Notes under the pieces: model-generated
Databases searched by the model: none
Told to the model about the DNA's origin: nothing
Seen by the model: the letters and a program-made list of their open reading frames with translations, nothing else
Assembly: GCA_009777795.1 (NCBI GenBank)
Contig: WRLC01000004.1
Span: 22,110 to 86,109, forward strand
Reading direction: 5' to 3'
DNA: 64,000 nt
Source of the DNA: Candidatus Saccharimonadota bacterium
GTDB lineage: Bacteria > Patescibacteriota > Saccharimonadia > Saccharimonadales > Saccharimonadaceae
Shown here: positions 41,115-48,720 of the stretch, piece by piece
Numbering within the stretch: position 1 is the stretch's first letter
How the letters are laid out: each line of letters begins with the position of its first letter
Position numbers and translations under genes: made by a program

Positions 41115-41351
41115 CTAAGCGGTAATCTGCTTGCCAATCACTGGCTTGCCAGCTGGACCTTGGCCTAGCGCACCCTTTTTCTTCAGCGTCCGGATGCCCT
41201 TAGCCGATACCTTCAATCGCACCTTTTGCCCCTCAACCATCACAGTTTTAGTCTGCATATTTGGGCTCCACGCCTTCTTTGTCCGGCGCTGCGAAAAGCT
41301 CACGTTATGCCCGTGTTGCTTGCCTTTTCCTGTAATCATACAAATCGCCAT
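41115..41351 (-). CDS. rpmB: 50S ribosomal protein L28
   Basis: MAICMITGKGKQHGHNVSFSQRRTKKAWSPNMQTKTV. Confidence 0.93.
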   Translation of the reverse strand: MAICMITGKGKQHGHNVSFSQRRTKKAWSPNMQTKTVMVEGQKVRLKVSAKGIRTLKKKGALGQGPAGKPVIGKQITA

Positions 41352-41435
41352 CATTACTCCAATACTATTTCACCTATTATAGCAGATAGAGCAGGGAAAA
41401 TCAAGATTTTTTGCCAAATCGTGTATAATATAACC

Positions 41436-42065
41436 ATGTTAATCAGTATTCTCATTGTTCTTATCGTTATTTTGGTCTCCATGACCCTCCACGAGCTAAT
41501 GCACGGCTTCGTCGCTTACAAGCTCGGCGACGACACCGCCAAAGACCTCGGCCGCCTCACCCTAAACCCGCTCAAACACCTCGACCCTTGGATGAGCGTC
41601 GTCTTTCCACTCCTCATGCTCCTGACCGGCGGGCCAATCTTCGGCGCCGCCAAGCCCGTCCCCATCAACACCCGCATGCTCCGCTACAACGAATGGGGCT
41701 TCGCCCTCGTCGCCCTCGCCGGCCCTCTGACCAACTTCGTCCTCGCCTTTATCGGCTACATTTTTTGGTATCTTAGCGCCAATGTTGTCGGCGCGCCCGA
41801 CCTCGTGCTGCTCTTCTGGAATTATTGGGTCGTCGTCAACCTCGGCTTCTTTGCCTTCAACCTCCTGCCCATCCCACCTCTTGACGGCTCGCGACTTCTC
41901 TACGCCATCGCCCCCGACGCCGTCCGCCGCCTAATGGAGAAAATGGAAAGCTTCGGCCTCATTTTCATTATCATCCTGATTTTTCTCGCCGGCGCCCTGC
42001 TTTCCACCGTCATCGGCCACGTTGTCGGCTGGTCTCTCTGGCTCTTCCAGTCAATTATCGGTTAA
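41436..42065 (+). CDS. Site-2 protease family (M50) membrane metalloprotease
   Basis: MTLHELMHGFVAYKLGDDTAKDLGRLTLNPLKHLDP; NLLPIPPLDGSRLL. Confidence 0.92.
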   Translation: MLISILIVLIVILVSMTLHELMHGFVAYKLGDDTAKDLGRLTLNPLKHLDPWMSVVFPLLMLLTGGPIFGAAKPVPINTRMLRYNEWGFALVALAGPLTNFVLAFIGYIFWYLSANVVGAPDLVLLFWNYWVVVNLGFFAFNLLPIPPLDGSRLLYAIAPDAVRRLMEKMESFGLIFIIILIFLAGALLSTVIGHVVGWSLWLFQSIIG

Positions 42066-42254
42066 AATGGTTATGCTTGCATAATCAACTTGGATTATGT
42101 ATAATTTAATTAGCCAATCGGTGAAAACTTCCTTCATATTACAACTAAGGGGTTGCAAGAGAGCTATGGAAGCATAGAACTTCACGCATCTACCCACCTT
42201 TGTATCAAAGCAAAGGAGTTGGACCCGGTTGGCTGCAATTATTATTGGAGGTGG

Positions 42255-43133
42255 ATGAAACAACGCGTTCGAGTAGCAGCATACATACAAAAGCGAGGCA
42301 AGATTTTGCTCTTGCGTCGCGCTATGGGGCGCGAATTGGCCGATCCCGTCTGGGAGCCGCCTTTTAGCAAAATCACCCCGGGTGAACAGCCCGAGGAAGC
42401 CGCTGTCCGCCTCATTGCCGAGCAGCTCGGCGCCCCGCCAACTCACGCTACCCATACCACCAAAGCCGTCGAGCTCGCCGACGCCCTCACCGCCACTGGC
42501 CTCCATGGCAACCCCGATAACTACGATTTATTCTTAATCTATAAAGCCAAAGGCATCCTCGAGGACAAAATCAAGCCCTCGGGCCGCTATGACGCCGCCA
42601 AGTTCGTCTCCCTTGCCGAGGCCGTCAACATGCGCCTCTCCGAGCAGGGCCGCGCTGTCGTCCAAAGCCTCTGGGAGCAAGAGCACCACCCCCGCGTCGA
42701 CAGCACCGCCCGCCGCCAATACAAAGATGCCCGCTTCACCGTCTATCTCGACGGCGGCTCGCGCGGCAACCCCGGTCCAGCTGCCGCCGGCTACTACATT
42801 CTTGACGAGCAGGGCAGAGAAGTCGAGCGCGGTGGCGAATATCTCGGCAACGCCAATAGTCGCCAAGCCGAATACATGGCCCTCAAATTAGCCTTGCGTC
42901 GCGCCCTCGAGCTCGGCGCCAAATCAATTAGCTTCAAATCCGACTCACTTATGGTCGTCTCCCAAATGAACGGCGTCTACCAAGTCAAAAATCGTGACCT
43001 CTGGGAACTCGTCGACGACATTGACGACCAGCTCGCCCATCTCAAGTCTTACTCCTTTGAGCACATTTCCCGCGGCGATAACTTCATCGCCGACGGCGAG
43101 GCCAACCGCATCCTCGACCAACACTGGCTCTAG
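42255..43133 (+). CDS. NUDIX-like plus RNase HI-like fusion protein
   Basis: RVAAYIQKRGKILLLRRAMG...PEEAAVRLIAEQLG; FTVYLDGGSRGNPGPAAAGYYI...QAEYMALKLALRRALELG...SDSLMVVSQMNG. Confidence 0.85.
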   Translation: MKQRVRVAAYIQKRGKILLLRRAMGRELADPVWEPPFSKITPGEQPEEAAVRLIAEQLGAPPTHATHTTKAVELADALTATGLHGNPDNYDLFLIYKAKGILEDKIKPSGRYDAAKFVSLAEAVNMRLSEQGRAVVQSLWEQEHHPRVDSTARRQYKDARFTVYLDGGSRGNPGPAAAGYYILDEQGREVERGGEYLGNANSRQAEYMALKLALRRALELGAKSISFKSDSLMVVSQMNGVYQVKNRDLWELVDDIDDQLAHLKSYSFEHISRGDNFIADGEANRILDQHWL

Positions 43134-43164
43134 CATTTTGCCCCCAAGAGTGCTATAATGTTAT

Positions 43165-43490
43165 GGAGTTCGCTAGGCTATCGCTTGGCTTGCCAAGAGG
43201 GAAAGTCCGGACAGCAAAGGGCATGGCAGTCGCTAACGGCGACCGTCCGCGAGGATAGGGAAAGTGCCACAGAAACTTAAACCGCCCCATAGGGGCAAGG
43301 GTGAAAAGAGTGCGGTAAGAGCGCACAGTGTTTTACGGCGACGTAGAACAGGGGTAAACCCTGCCAGCTGCAAGGAGAGTCATATCAAGCGCGGCCCGCG
43401 TTTGGCTCGATCACCGCTCGAGCCCAGGAGCAATCCTAGGCCTAGATAGATGATAGCCCTCGCCAGAATCCGGCTTACCGGCGAACTCAC
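43165..43490 (+). ncRNA. rnpB: RNase P RNA (bacterial type)
   Basis: GAGGGAAAGTCCGGACAGCA...ACAGAAA...AAGGGTGAAAAGAGTGCGGTAAGAGCGCAC...GAATCCGGCTTACCGGCGAACTC. Confidence 0.93.
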
Positions 43491-43499
43491 AGGTTTAGA

Positions 43500-43841
43500 T
43501 TATTTTATAGCTTCAATTACCGCTGTAAAGGCCTTCGGCTCGCTCACCGCTAGCTCTGCTAGCATCTTGCGGTCTAGGGCGATTTTTTTAGCCTCCATCC
43601 CCGCAATCAGTTTAGCATAAGTTGTGCCATTCTCCCTAGCCGCGTTGTTGATACGCGTAATCCAAAGCGCCCTTAAATCGCGCTTTCTATTTCGTCGATC
43701 GCGATAAGAGTAGCGCAAAGACTTAATCACCCCTTGCTTCGCCATCCGATAGCTCCGGGTGCGGTAATGCTGCATGCCCTTAGCTAGCTTCAAAATCTTT
43801 TTGTGCTTCGATCGTGCTGGAACGCTTCGTTTGGCTCGCAT
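43500..43841 (-). CDS. rplT: 50S ribosomal protein L20
   Basis: HKKILKLAKGMQHYRTRSYRMAKQGVIKSLRYSYRDRRNRKRDLRALWITRIN. Confidence 0.96.
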   Translation of the reverse strand: MRAKRSVPARSKHKKILKLAKGMQHYRTRSYRMAKQGVIKSLRYSYRDRRNRKRDLRALWITRINNAARENGTTYAKLIAGMEAKKIALDRKMLAELAVSEPKAFTAVIEAIK

Positions 43842-43849
43842 ATCTCTCC

Positions 43850-44044
43850 TTAAATCTTTAGTGCTTTCTTCACATTACGTCGGATTTGCCCGTTAATCGT
43901 CGCTGGTGTAGCAATCACGCGCTTGCGCGACTTACTCTTTTTCGACAAGATGTGGTTGCCGAACGCTCGCTCACGCATCAACTTGCCCGAGGCAGTTATC
44001 TTCACGCGCTTCGCCGTCCCTTTATGTGTCTTCATCTTTGGCAT
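43850..44044 (-). CDS. rpmI: 50S ribosomal protein L35
   Basis: [42 protein letters not shown]. Confidence 0.96.
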   Translation of the reverse strand: MPKMKTHKGTAKRVKITASGKLMRERAFGNHILSKKSKSRKRVIATPATINGQIRRNVKKALKI

Positions 44045-44100
44045 AATAATCCTTCTCCTGCAATTATATCAGAAAAGTCAAAGATTGCAAGGGCTAAAAC

Positions 44101-44631
44101 TTACTTTTTGGCCCGATAACCAATCGACAACTGCTTCCCAGCCATCTGCGCCGTTGCGTCCGGCGTTGCCACATCGGCCAGCGCCGCGCTAATCCGCTCA
44201 ATCATCGCGTGTCCAATCTCTTTATGCGCCATCTCTCGCCCCCGAAATACCACTGTCACCTTCACCCGGTCGCCATCAGCCAGAAACTCCCGCACTTTCT
44301 TCAGCTTGATATTCAAATCGTTCTCACCGATCCTTAGCCCCAATCGAATCTGCCTGAGCTCACTTGTCTTCGAGTTCTTCCGCGCTCGGTTTTGCTCCTT
44401 CGACTTCTGATATTGGTACTTACCCCAACTAATAATCTTCACCACCGGCGGGTTCGCGTTCGGCGAAATCTCCACCAAATCCACCCCCGCCTCGTTCGCC
44501 AGCTGCTGCGCCCGCACGCTGTTCATCACGCCCAACTGCTCGCCATTCTCACCTATTACCCGTACTTCGGCATAGCGAATGTCGCCGTTAACCCTAACTC
44601 GTTCGCCTATTTGATGCCTTTCATTGCCCAT
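44101..44631 (-). CDS. infC: Translation initiation factor IF-3
   Basis: VRVIGENGEQLGVMNS...KVREFLADGDRVKVTVVFRGREMAH. Confidence 0.95.
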   Translation of the reverse strand: MGNERHQIGERVRVNGDIRYAEVRVIGENGEQLGVMNSVRAQQLANEAGVDLVEISPNANPPVVKIISWGKYQYQKSKEQNRARKNSKTSELRQIRLGLRIGENDLNIKLKKVREFLADGDRVKVTVVFRGREMAHKEIGHAMIERISAALADVATPDATAQMAGKQLSIGYRAKK

Positions 44632-44741
44632 ATTATAGCGATTTTTTCCATATTTTCAAGGGTTTTCCGAGTTTTTTGCTATACTATGGTTAGATTAGTT
44701 AAGTGGGTTAACTAACGCAATTTAAGGAGGTGAATTAAATT

Positions 44742-45245
44742 ATGGCTCAACCCAATCTCATCATTACGACCGACATCGACTGCTGCCTGACCGCACCCAA
44801 CAGGGACTTTGACTACTGGCCGCCCGTTATGCCCGGCGCTCAGAGCGGGATTAGGCTCCTCAAGCTTTTGCTCGACGCCGAGTTCGTCGCCATTACATCC
44901 CGCCCGCCCCAGCAGAGCGACATCACGCGGGCATGGCTTGACGAGAATTTCCCCAATCTCATACCAACTGTCATTCATTCTGAGCTCTATCGTCATCGCT
45001 ACTGGCCCTATCTTCCGCTCGCCAGCTACAAAGGCCTAGTCGCCAGAGACCTCGGTGCCAGCGTCCACATTGACGACACACCGCTCCACATCGCCGCCGC
45101 CCTCGACTATCAGGTTGAATTACCAGTTTTATTCGGTCTCTATCGCTGGAACGTCGATGCTAAACTCCCCGCACCCGCCGTTCACGCTCCTCGGTGGCCC
45201 GAAGTCTGCTACGAAATCTTCGGCCGCTTTCGCCACCAATTCTAA
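44742..45245 (+). CDS. HAD-like hypothetical protein
   Basis: IITTDIDCCLTAP...FVAITSRP...VHIDDTPLHIAAAL. Confidence 0.55.
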   Translation: MAQPNLIITTDIDCCLTAPNRDFDYWPPVMPGAQSGIRLLKLLLDAEFVAITSRPPQQSDITRAWLDENFPNLIPTVIHSELYRHRYWPYLPLASYKGLVARDLGASVHIDDTPLHIAAALDYQVELPVLFGLYRWNVDAKLPAPAVHAPRWPEVCYEIFGRFRHQF

Positions 45246-45280
45246 AAGTCTCTTGCCATGCTGCTAAGAGACTTTTGACA

Positions 45281-46888
45281 TCACTTGCCCACTTTCCGCT
45301 CACGGTATTGCAATGCTTCTGTCAGATGCGCCACCTCTACCGTCTCCGAGCCCTCTATATCGGCAATCGTCCGCGCCACCCTCAGTATCTTAAAATAACC
45401 CCTTGTCGAGATATGGAGCTTGTCGGTCGCCTGCTGCAACAGCCCCAGCGCCGCCTCACTCACCCGGCAGCACTTCAATATCTCACGACTCGTCAGCTCA
45501 CTGTTCATGGCATGCCTTGCTCTCTGTCGCTTGGTTGCCCCTGCAATCTGTTCACAAGCCTTATCATGCTCCTCGCTCGCCCCATTACTCTCAACTAACA
45601 GCTCCCGCGTCGGTATCCGCTCCACCGCTATTGTCATATCCAGCCGATCCGTAATCGGCCCCGAGATCTTCTTTTGATAATTCTTAATCTGTACTTGCGA
45701 GCAACTGCATTCAACATCCGGGTCTCCCAGAAAACCGCAAGGGCAGGGGTTCTCCGTCGCAATTAGCATAAAACTAGCAGGGTAGGAAAGTTTATAGTTC
45801 ACCCGCGTTATTGTAATCGTCCTGTCTTCCAGTGGCTGGCGCAATGCCTCAATCAGATTGCGCGGGAACTCCGGCAGCTCATCCAAAAATAGCACCCCAT
45901 GATGCGCCAGACTAATCTCGCCCAGATGTGCTTTTGGCCCGCCGCCCACCAACGACGCCATGCTCGCGCTATGATGCGGCGCCCGAAAAGGCCGCTCGCT
46001 ACCAATCTCCGCCGCCGCCGAGGCCAACCCATGCAGCTTCGCTACAGCAACCCGCTCCCCATCATCCAGAGGTGGCAGAAGGCTATGTGCTGCCCTCGCT
46101 AGCATCGTCTTTCCCGTTCCCGGCGGCCCCGATAGTAATATATTATGTCGCCCAGCGATTGCAATCGTGATTGCCCGCTTTGCCGCCACTTGCCCACGTA
46201 TATCATCGAACCTCACCCTCCCAACCTCTGTCTTTTGCTCCTTTTCATTTAGCGTTGCAAACTTTACAACATCTTTAGCACTCTCCTCTCCAACTGCCAG
46301 CAACAGCTCTCGCAAATTCCCCACCGCTCGTATCTCCACCCCTTTTACTAGCTGCGCTTGCGCCAAATTACCCTTTGGCACAACGACTTTCTCCAACCCG
46401 CACTTTTTCGCCGTCTCGACCACGTTTATCACCCCCGGAATGGCGCAAATTTCGCCGTTTAACGATAGTTCACCGACAAATAGCGTATTTGCTAAGCAAT
46501 CGACCGAAAACTCGCTCCTAGAGCCTTCTGACGCGTCGCCTCCCCCTACCTCTGGTATCTGCCCGCTCGCTGCTAAAATCGCCAACGCAATCGGCAAGTC
46601 CAGCCCTGTCCCGTCCTTCTTCAACTCCGCCGGCGCCAGATTAATTGTTATTTTCCGGGCAGGGAAGTCAAACTTCGAGTTGACAATCGCGCTGCGCACC
46701 CTATCGCGCGCCTCATTTACAGTGGTGTTAGGCATCCCCACGATACTCAAAGCCGGCAAACCCCTGTTCATATCGCACTCCACCACTACCAACTCCCCAC
46801 CAAATCCCATCGCTATCGCCGAAAAAACTTTGCTAACCATACCCCTATCATTAACACCAAATCCCTCAAATCTAAGCATAAGGACCAA
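45281..46888 (-). CDS. comM: ComM/YifB-type Mg-chelatase-like AAA+ ATPase
   Basis: SKVFSAIAMGFGGELVVVECDMNRGLPALSIVGMPN; GPPGTGKTMLARAAHSLLPPL; PCPCGFLGD. Confidence 0.93.
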   Translation of the reverse strand: MVLMLRFEGFGVNDRGMVSKVFSAIAMGFGGELVVVECDMNRGLPALSIVGMPNTTVNEARDRVRSAIVNSKFDFPARKITINLAPAELKKDGTGLDLPIALAILAASGQIPEVGGGDASEGSRSEFSVDCLANTLFVGELSLNGEICAIPGVINVVETAKKCGLEKVVVPKGNLAQAQLVKGVEIRAVGNLRELLLAVGEESAKDVVKFATLNEKEQKTEVGRVRFDDIRGQVAAKRAITIAIAGRHNILLSGPPGTGKTMLARAAHSLLPPLDDGERVAVAKLHGLASAAAEIGSERPFRAPHHSASMASLVGGGPKAHLGEISLAHHGVLFLDELPEFPRNLIEALRQPLEDRTITITRVNYKLSYPASFMLIATENPCPCGFLGDPDVECSCSQVQIKNYQKKISGPITDRLDMTIAVERIPTRELLVESNGASEEHDKACEQIAGATKRQRARHAMNSELTSREILKCCRVSEAALGLLQQATDKLHISTRGYFKILRVARTIADIEGSETVEVAHLTEALQYRERKVGK

Positions 46889-47007
46889 CGCTTATGCTTA
46901 GATTTCACCCCTATCCCTCTAGAGGTCAAAAACTTTTTGAAAAAATCACCTCCCGACCCCCTCAACCCTTGCATTCTGGGGTCAAGTATGATATAATAGA
47001 AGCAGTT

Positions 47008-47391
47008 GGGGCTGATCAAAGCTTTGACGATTGATTAACAGCTTACCAGTGCAAATCGTCTTACCCGCGTTAAGGGTAATTTGTAAATGCAAACGCATTT
47101 TCTAAGGTAAAAGCAGCAGTCGCGAACGCGTTTCGTATGCCCGCTTTTGCTCCAGCGCTAGCCTAATTGCAGCGCCGCTGACCTCTTGAGGTGTCGTAGA
47201 GAGCCAAGCGTCATACACGATAACACGAGCATCATCCCATAGTCTGATGGGGTGGTGTTAAGGGATAATTCAGACACATTTAGCCGGGTTTGTCAGTTTA
47301 GACCGGCCAAATGAGCTAAAAACCGACTAAATTTGTAGAGTGGTAAGGTATTATCAGTCGGACCGGGAGGCAGTATCCCGCAGCTCCACCA
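47008..47391 (+). ncRNA. ssrA: tmRNA
   Basis: 5' GGGGCTGATCAAAGCTTTGACG, 3' ...CAGCTCCACCA; tag-like ORF ANAFSKVKAAVANAFRMPAFAPALA*; upstream TTGCAT-N17-TATAAT. Confidence 0.92.
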
Positions 47392-47400
47392 GCATAATTT

Positions 47401-47435
47401 GAAAAATCCCCGCGAGAGAGAAGGGGATTTTTCTT
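47401..47435. terminator. Symmetric intrinsic terminator after tmRNA
   Basis: GAAAAATCCCCgcgagagagaAGGGGATTTTTC. Confidence 0.8.
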
Positions 47436-47597
47436 TAATTATAGGATTTTTGTTTTTCGTGGAGTTTTGGTTTTGGCTGTAGGAGCGTTTATGCTTTTAC
47501 GCTCCTGCGAGCCAGACGACTTTTTGTTTTGGGCTACTGTACAAAATTATTGTTCAGCAACTACCCCTATTATATCGTGTCAAAATGCTTATGTCAA
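47404..47597 (-). ncRNA. Candidate minus-strand small RNA (including promoter)
   Basis: Minus strand TTGACA (47597-47592)-N17-TATAAT (47574-47569); hairpin GGCTcgcAGGAGCG..CGCTCCTacAGCC; ends at the shared terminator. Confidence 0.5.
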
Positions 47598-47721
47598 TAC
47601 TTTTACAAAAGAATATTAAATATTTTATACAAGAGTTTTCCACAGGCTCTCACGCGATTTTTACCACAAACTTGTATAAAAATTTTAATAAAATTCTGAA
47701 CACAAATTTTATCAAAACCTA

Positions 47722-48070
47722 TTGACTTCCGAAAGCGCTTATGATACAATGATTATGTCATAAACAAAAGCAAAAACCGCCCGAAAGGGCAGAAAACCCA
47801 AAAAGCAAAGCACATCAAAGGCATTAAGAAGCGAATAGGTAGCTTCTGTTGGCCATAAATTACCGTTTTTAGCCGTATGGAACCTACCCAGAGCTTCGGA
47901 AGAAGCCTGAACAGGGCGAACATCAAGCACTTTAGTAATCAAACAGTGATCTAGCTCTTAGTTTTTGCCGCCCCACTAGGGTCGGCGACCAAGCAAGTAG
48001 ATAGTGGCTCTGGCAAATATTTTAAGTTTAGGCCAGTTAGCCACTCTACTTCATGACCTTTTTTGAAGGT
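47722..48070 (+). ncRNA. Candidate ~300-nt structured noncoding RNA (including promoter)
   Basis: TTGACT (47722)-N17-TACAAT (47745-47750); hairpins CGCCCgaaaGGGCAG, GCTTCggaaGAAGC, GCCGCCCcactaGGGTCGGC; 3' AAGTAGATAGTGGCT..AGCCACTCTACTT then TTTTTT. Confidence 0.5.
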
Positions 48071-48090
48071 GTCTGTGCTACAATATATCC

Positions 48091-48459
48091 ATGAAGACCA
48101 GTAAAACTGATAAAATAGCCATCTTCACCTTTGCAGCGAGCTCTCTCTCGCTCGCTGCAATTTTCTCCTTATCCTCGCCTCAAAGCGTGGGTAGCGTTGG
48201 CATTTTAGCCACTCTAATCCTAACCTTCATCGCCCTCTCTTCACTGATTTTCTCCCTGTTAGGTTTGGTGTTGCTAGCATTGCAACGCAAGTCATCTCAA
48301 CCAATATTATCTAACCCTGCCCGGTATGGGATTTCATTACTCGGTGGATTCTCGGCGCTCCTCATTAGCGCCCTCGGTTTCCGCTTGCTTTGGCTCGGAG
48401 TAATCAGCGCTCTATTTCTGATAGGGTGCTTTTTCATTGTACGTCGCAAACGAATGTGA
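48091..48459 (+). CDS. Small polytopic membrane protein
   Basis: ORF with about 4 hydrophobic helices. Confidence 0.65.
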   Translation: MKTSKTDKIAIFTFAASSLSLAAIFSLSSPQSVGSVGILATLILTFIALSSLIFSLLGLVLLALQRKSSQPILSNPARYGISLLGGFSALLISALGFRLLWLGVISALFLIGCFFIVRRKRM

Positions 48460-48471
48460 TATAATTTATTC

Positions 48472-48720
48472 ATGGCAGGAGGAGATAACTTATCAGGGGG
48501 CGGTAGACTCAGTTCGGACGCCGTCGCCGCGTTCGAAAACATGCTCGAGCACACAAAGGGCAACCCTCATGAACGAGCCAACCAATTCGAACAGATGCGC
48601 AGCCGCAATCTCTCTCAGCTTCGTGGCCAGAAGGCTCTCGGTGTTCTGCCTCCAAGCAACCCGCCTTCCAGCGCTGCTCCCACAAACACCTCGAATACTT
48701 CTGAAAAGGCGGCCGCCTAA
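48472..48720 (+). CDS. Hypothetical protein, coupled to the next ORF
   Basis: TAATG stop/start overlap with 48720 ORF. Confidence 0.6.
   Translation: MAGGDNLSGGGRLSSDAVAAFENMLEHTKGNPHERANQFEQMRSRNLSQLRGQKALGVLPPSNPPSSAAPTNTSNTSEKAAA

Noticed and set aside
47570-47745. AT-rich region with a DnaA-box-like TTTTCCACA (47636), considered as oriC
   Set aside because: Only one near-consensus box seen, no dnaA/dnaN nearby, and the AT content is explained by divergent promoters of two putative RNAs.
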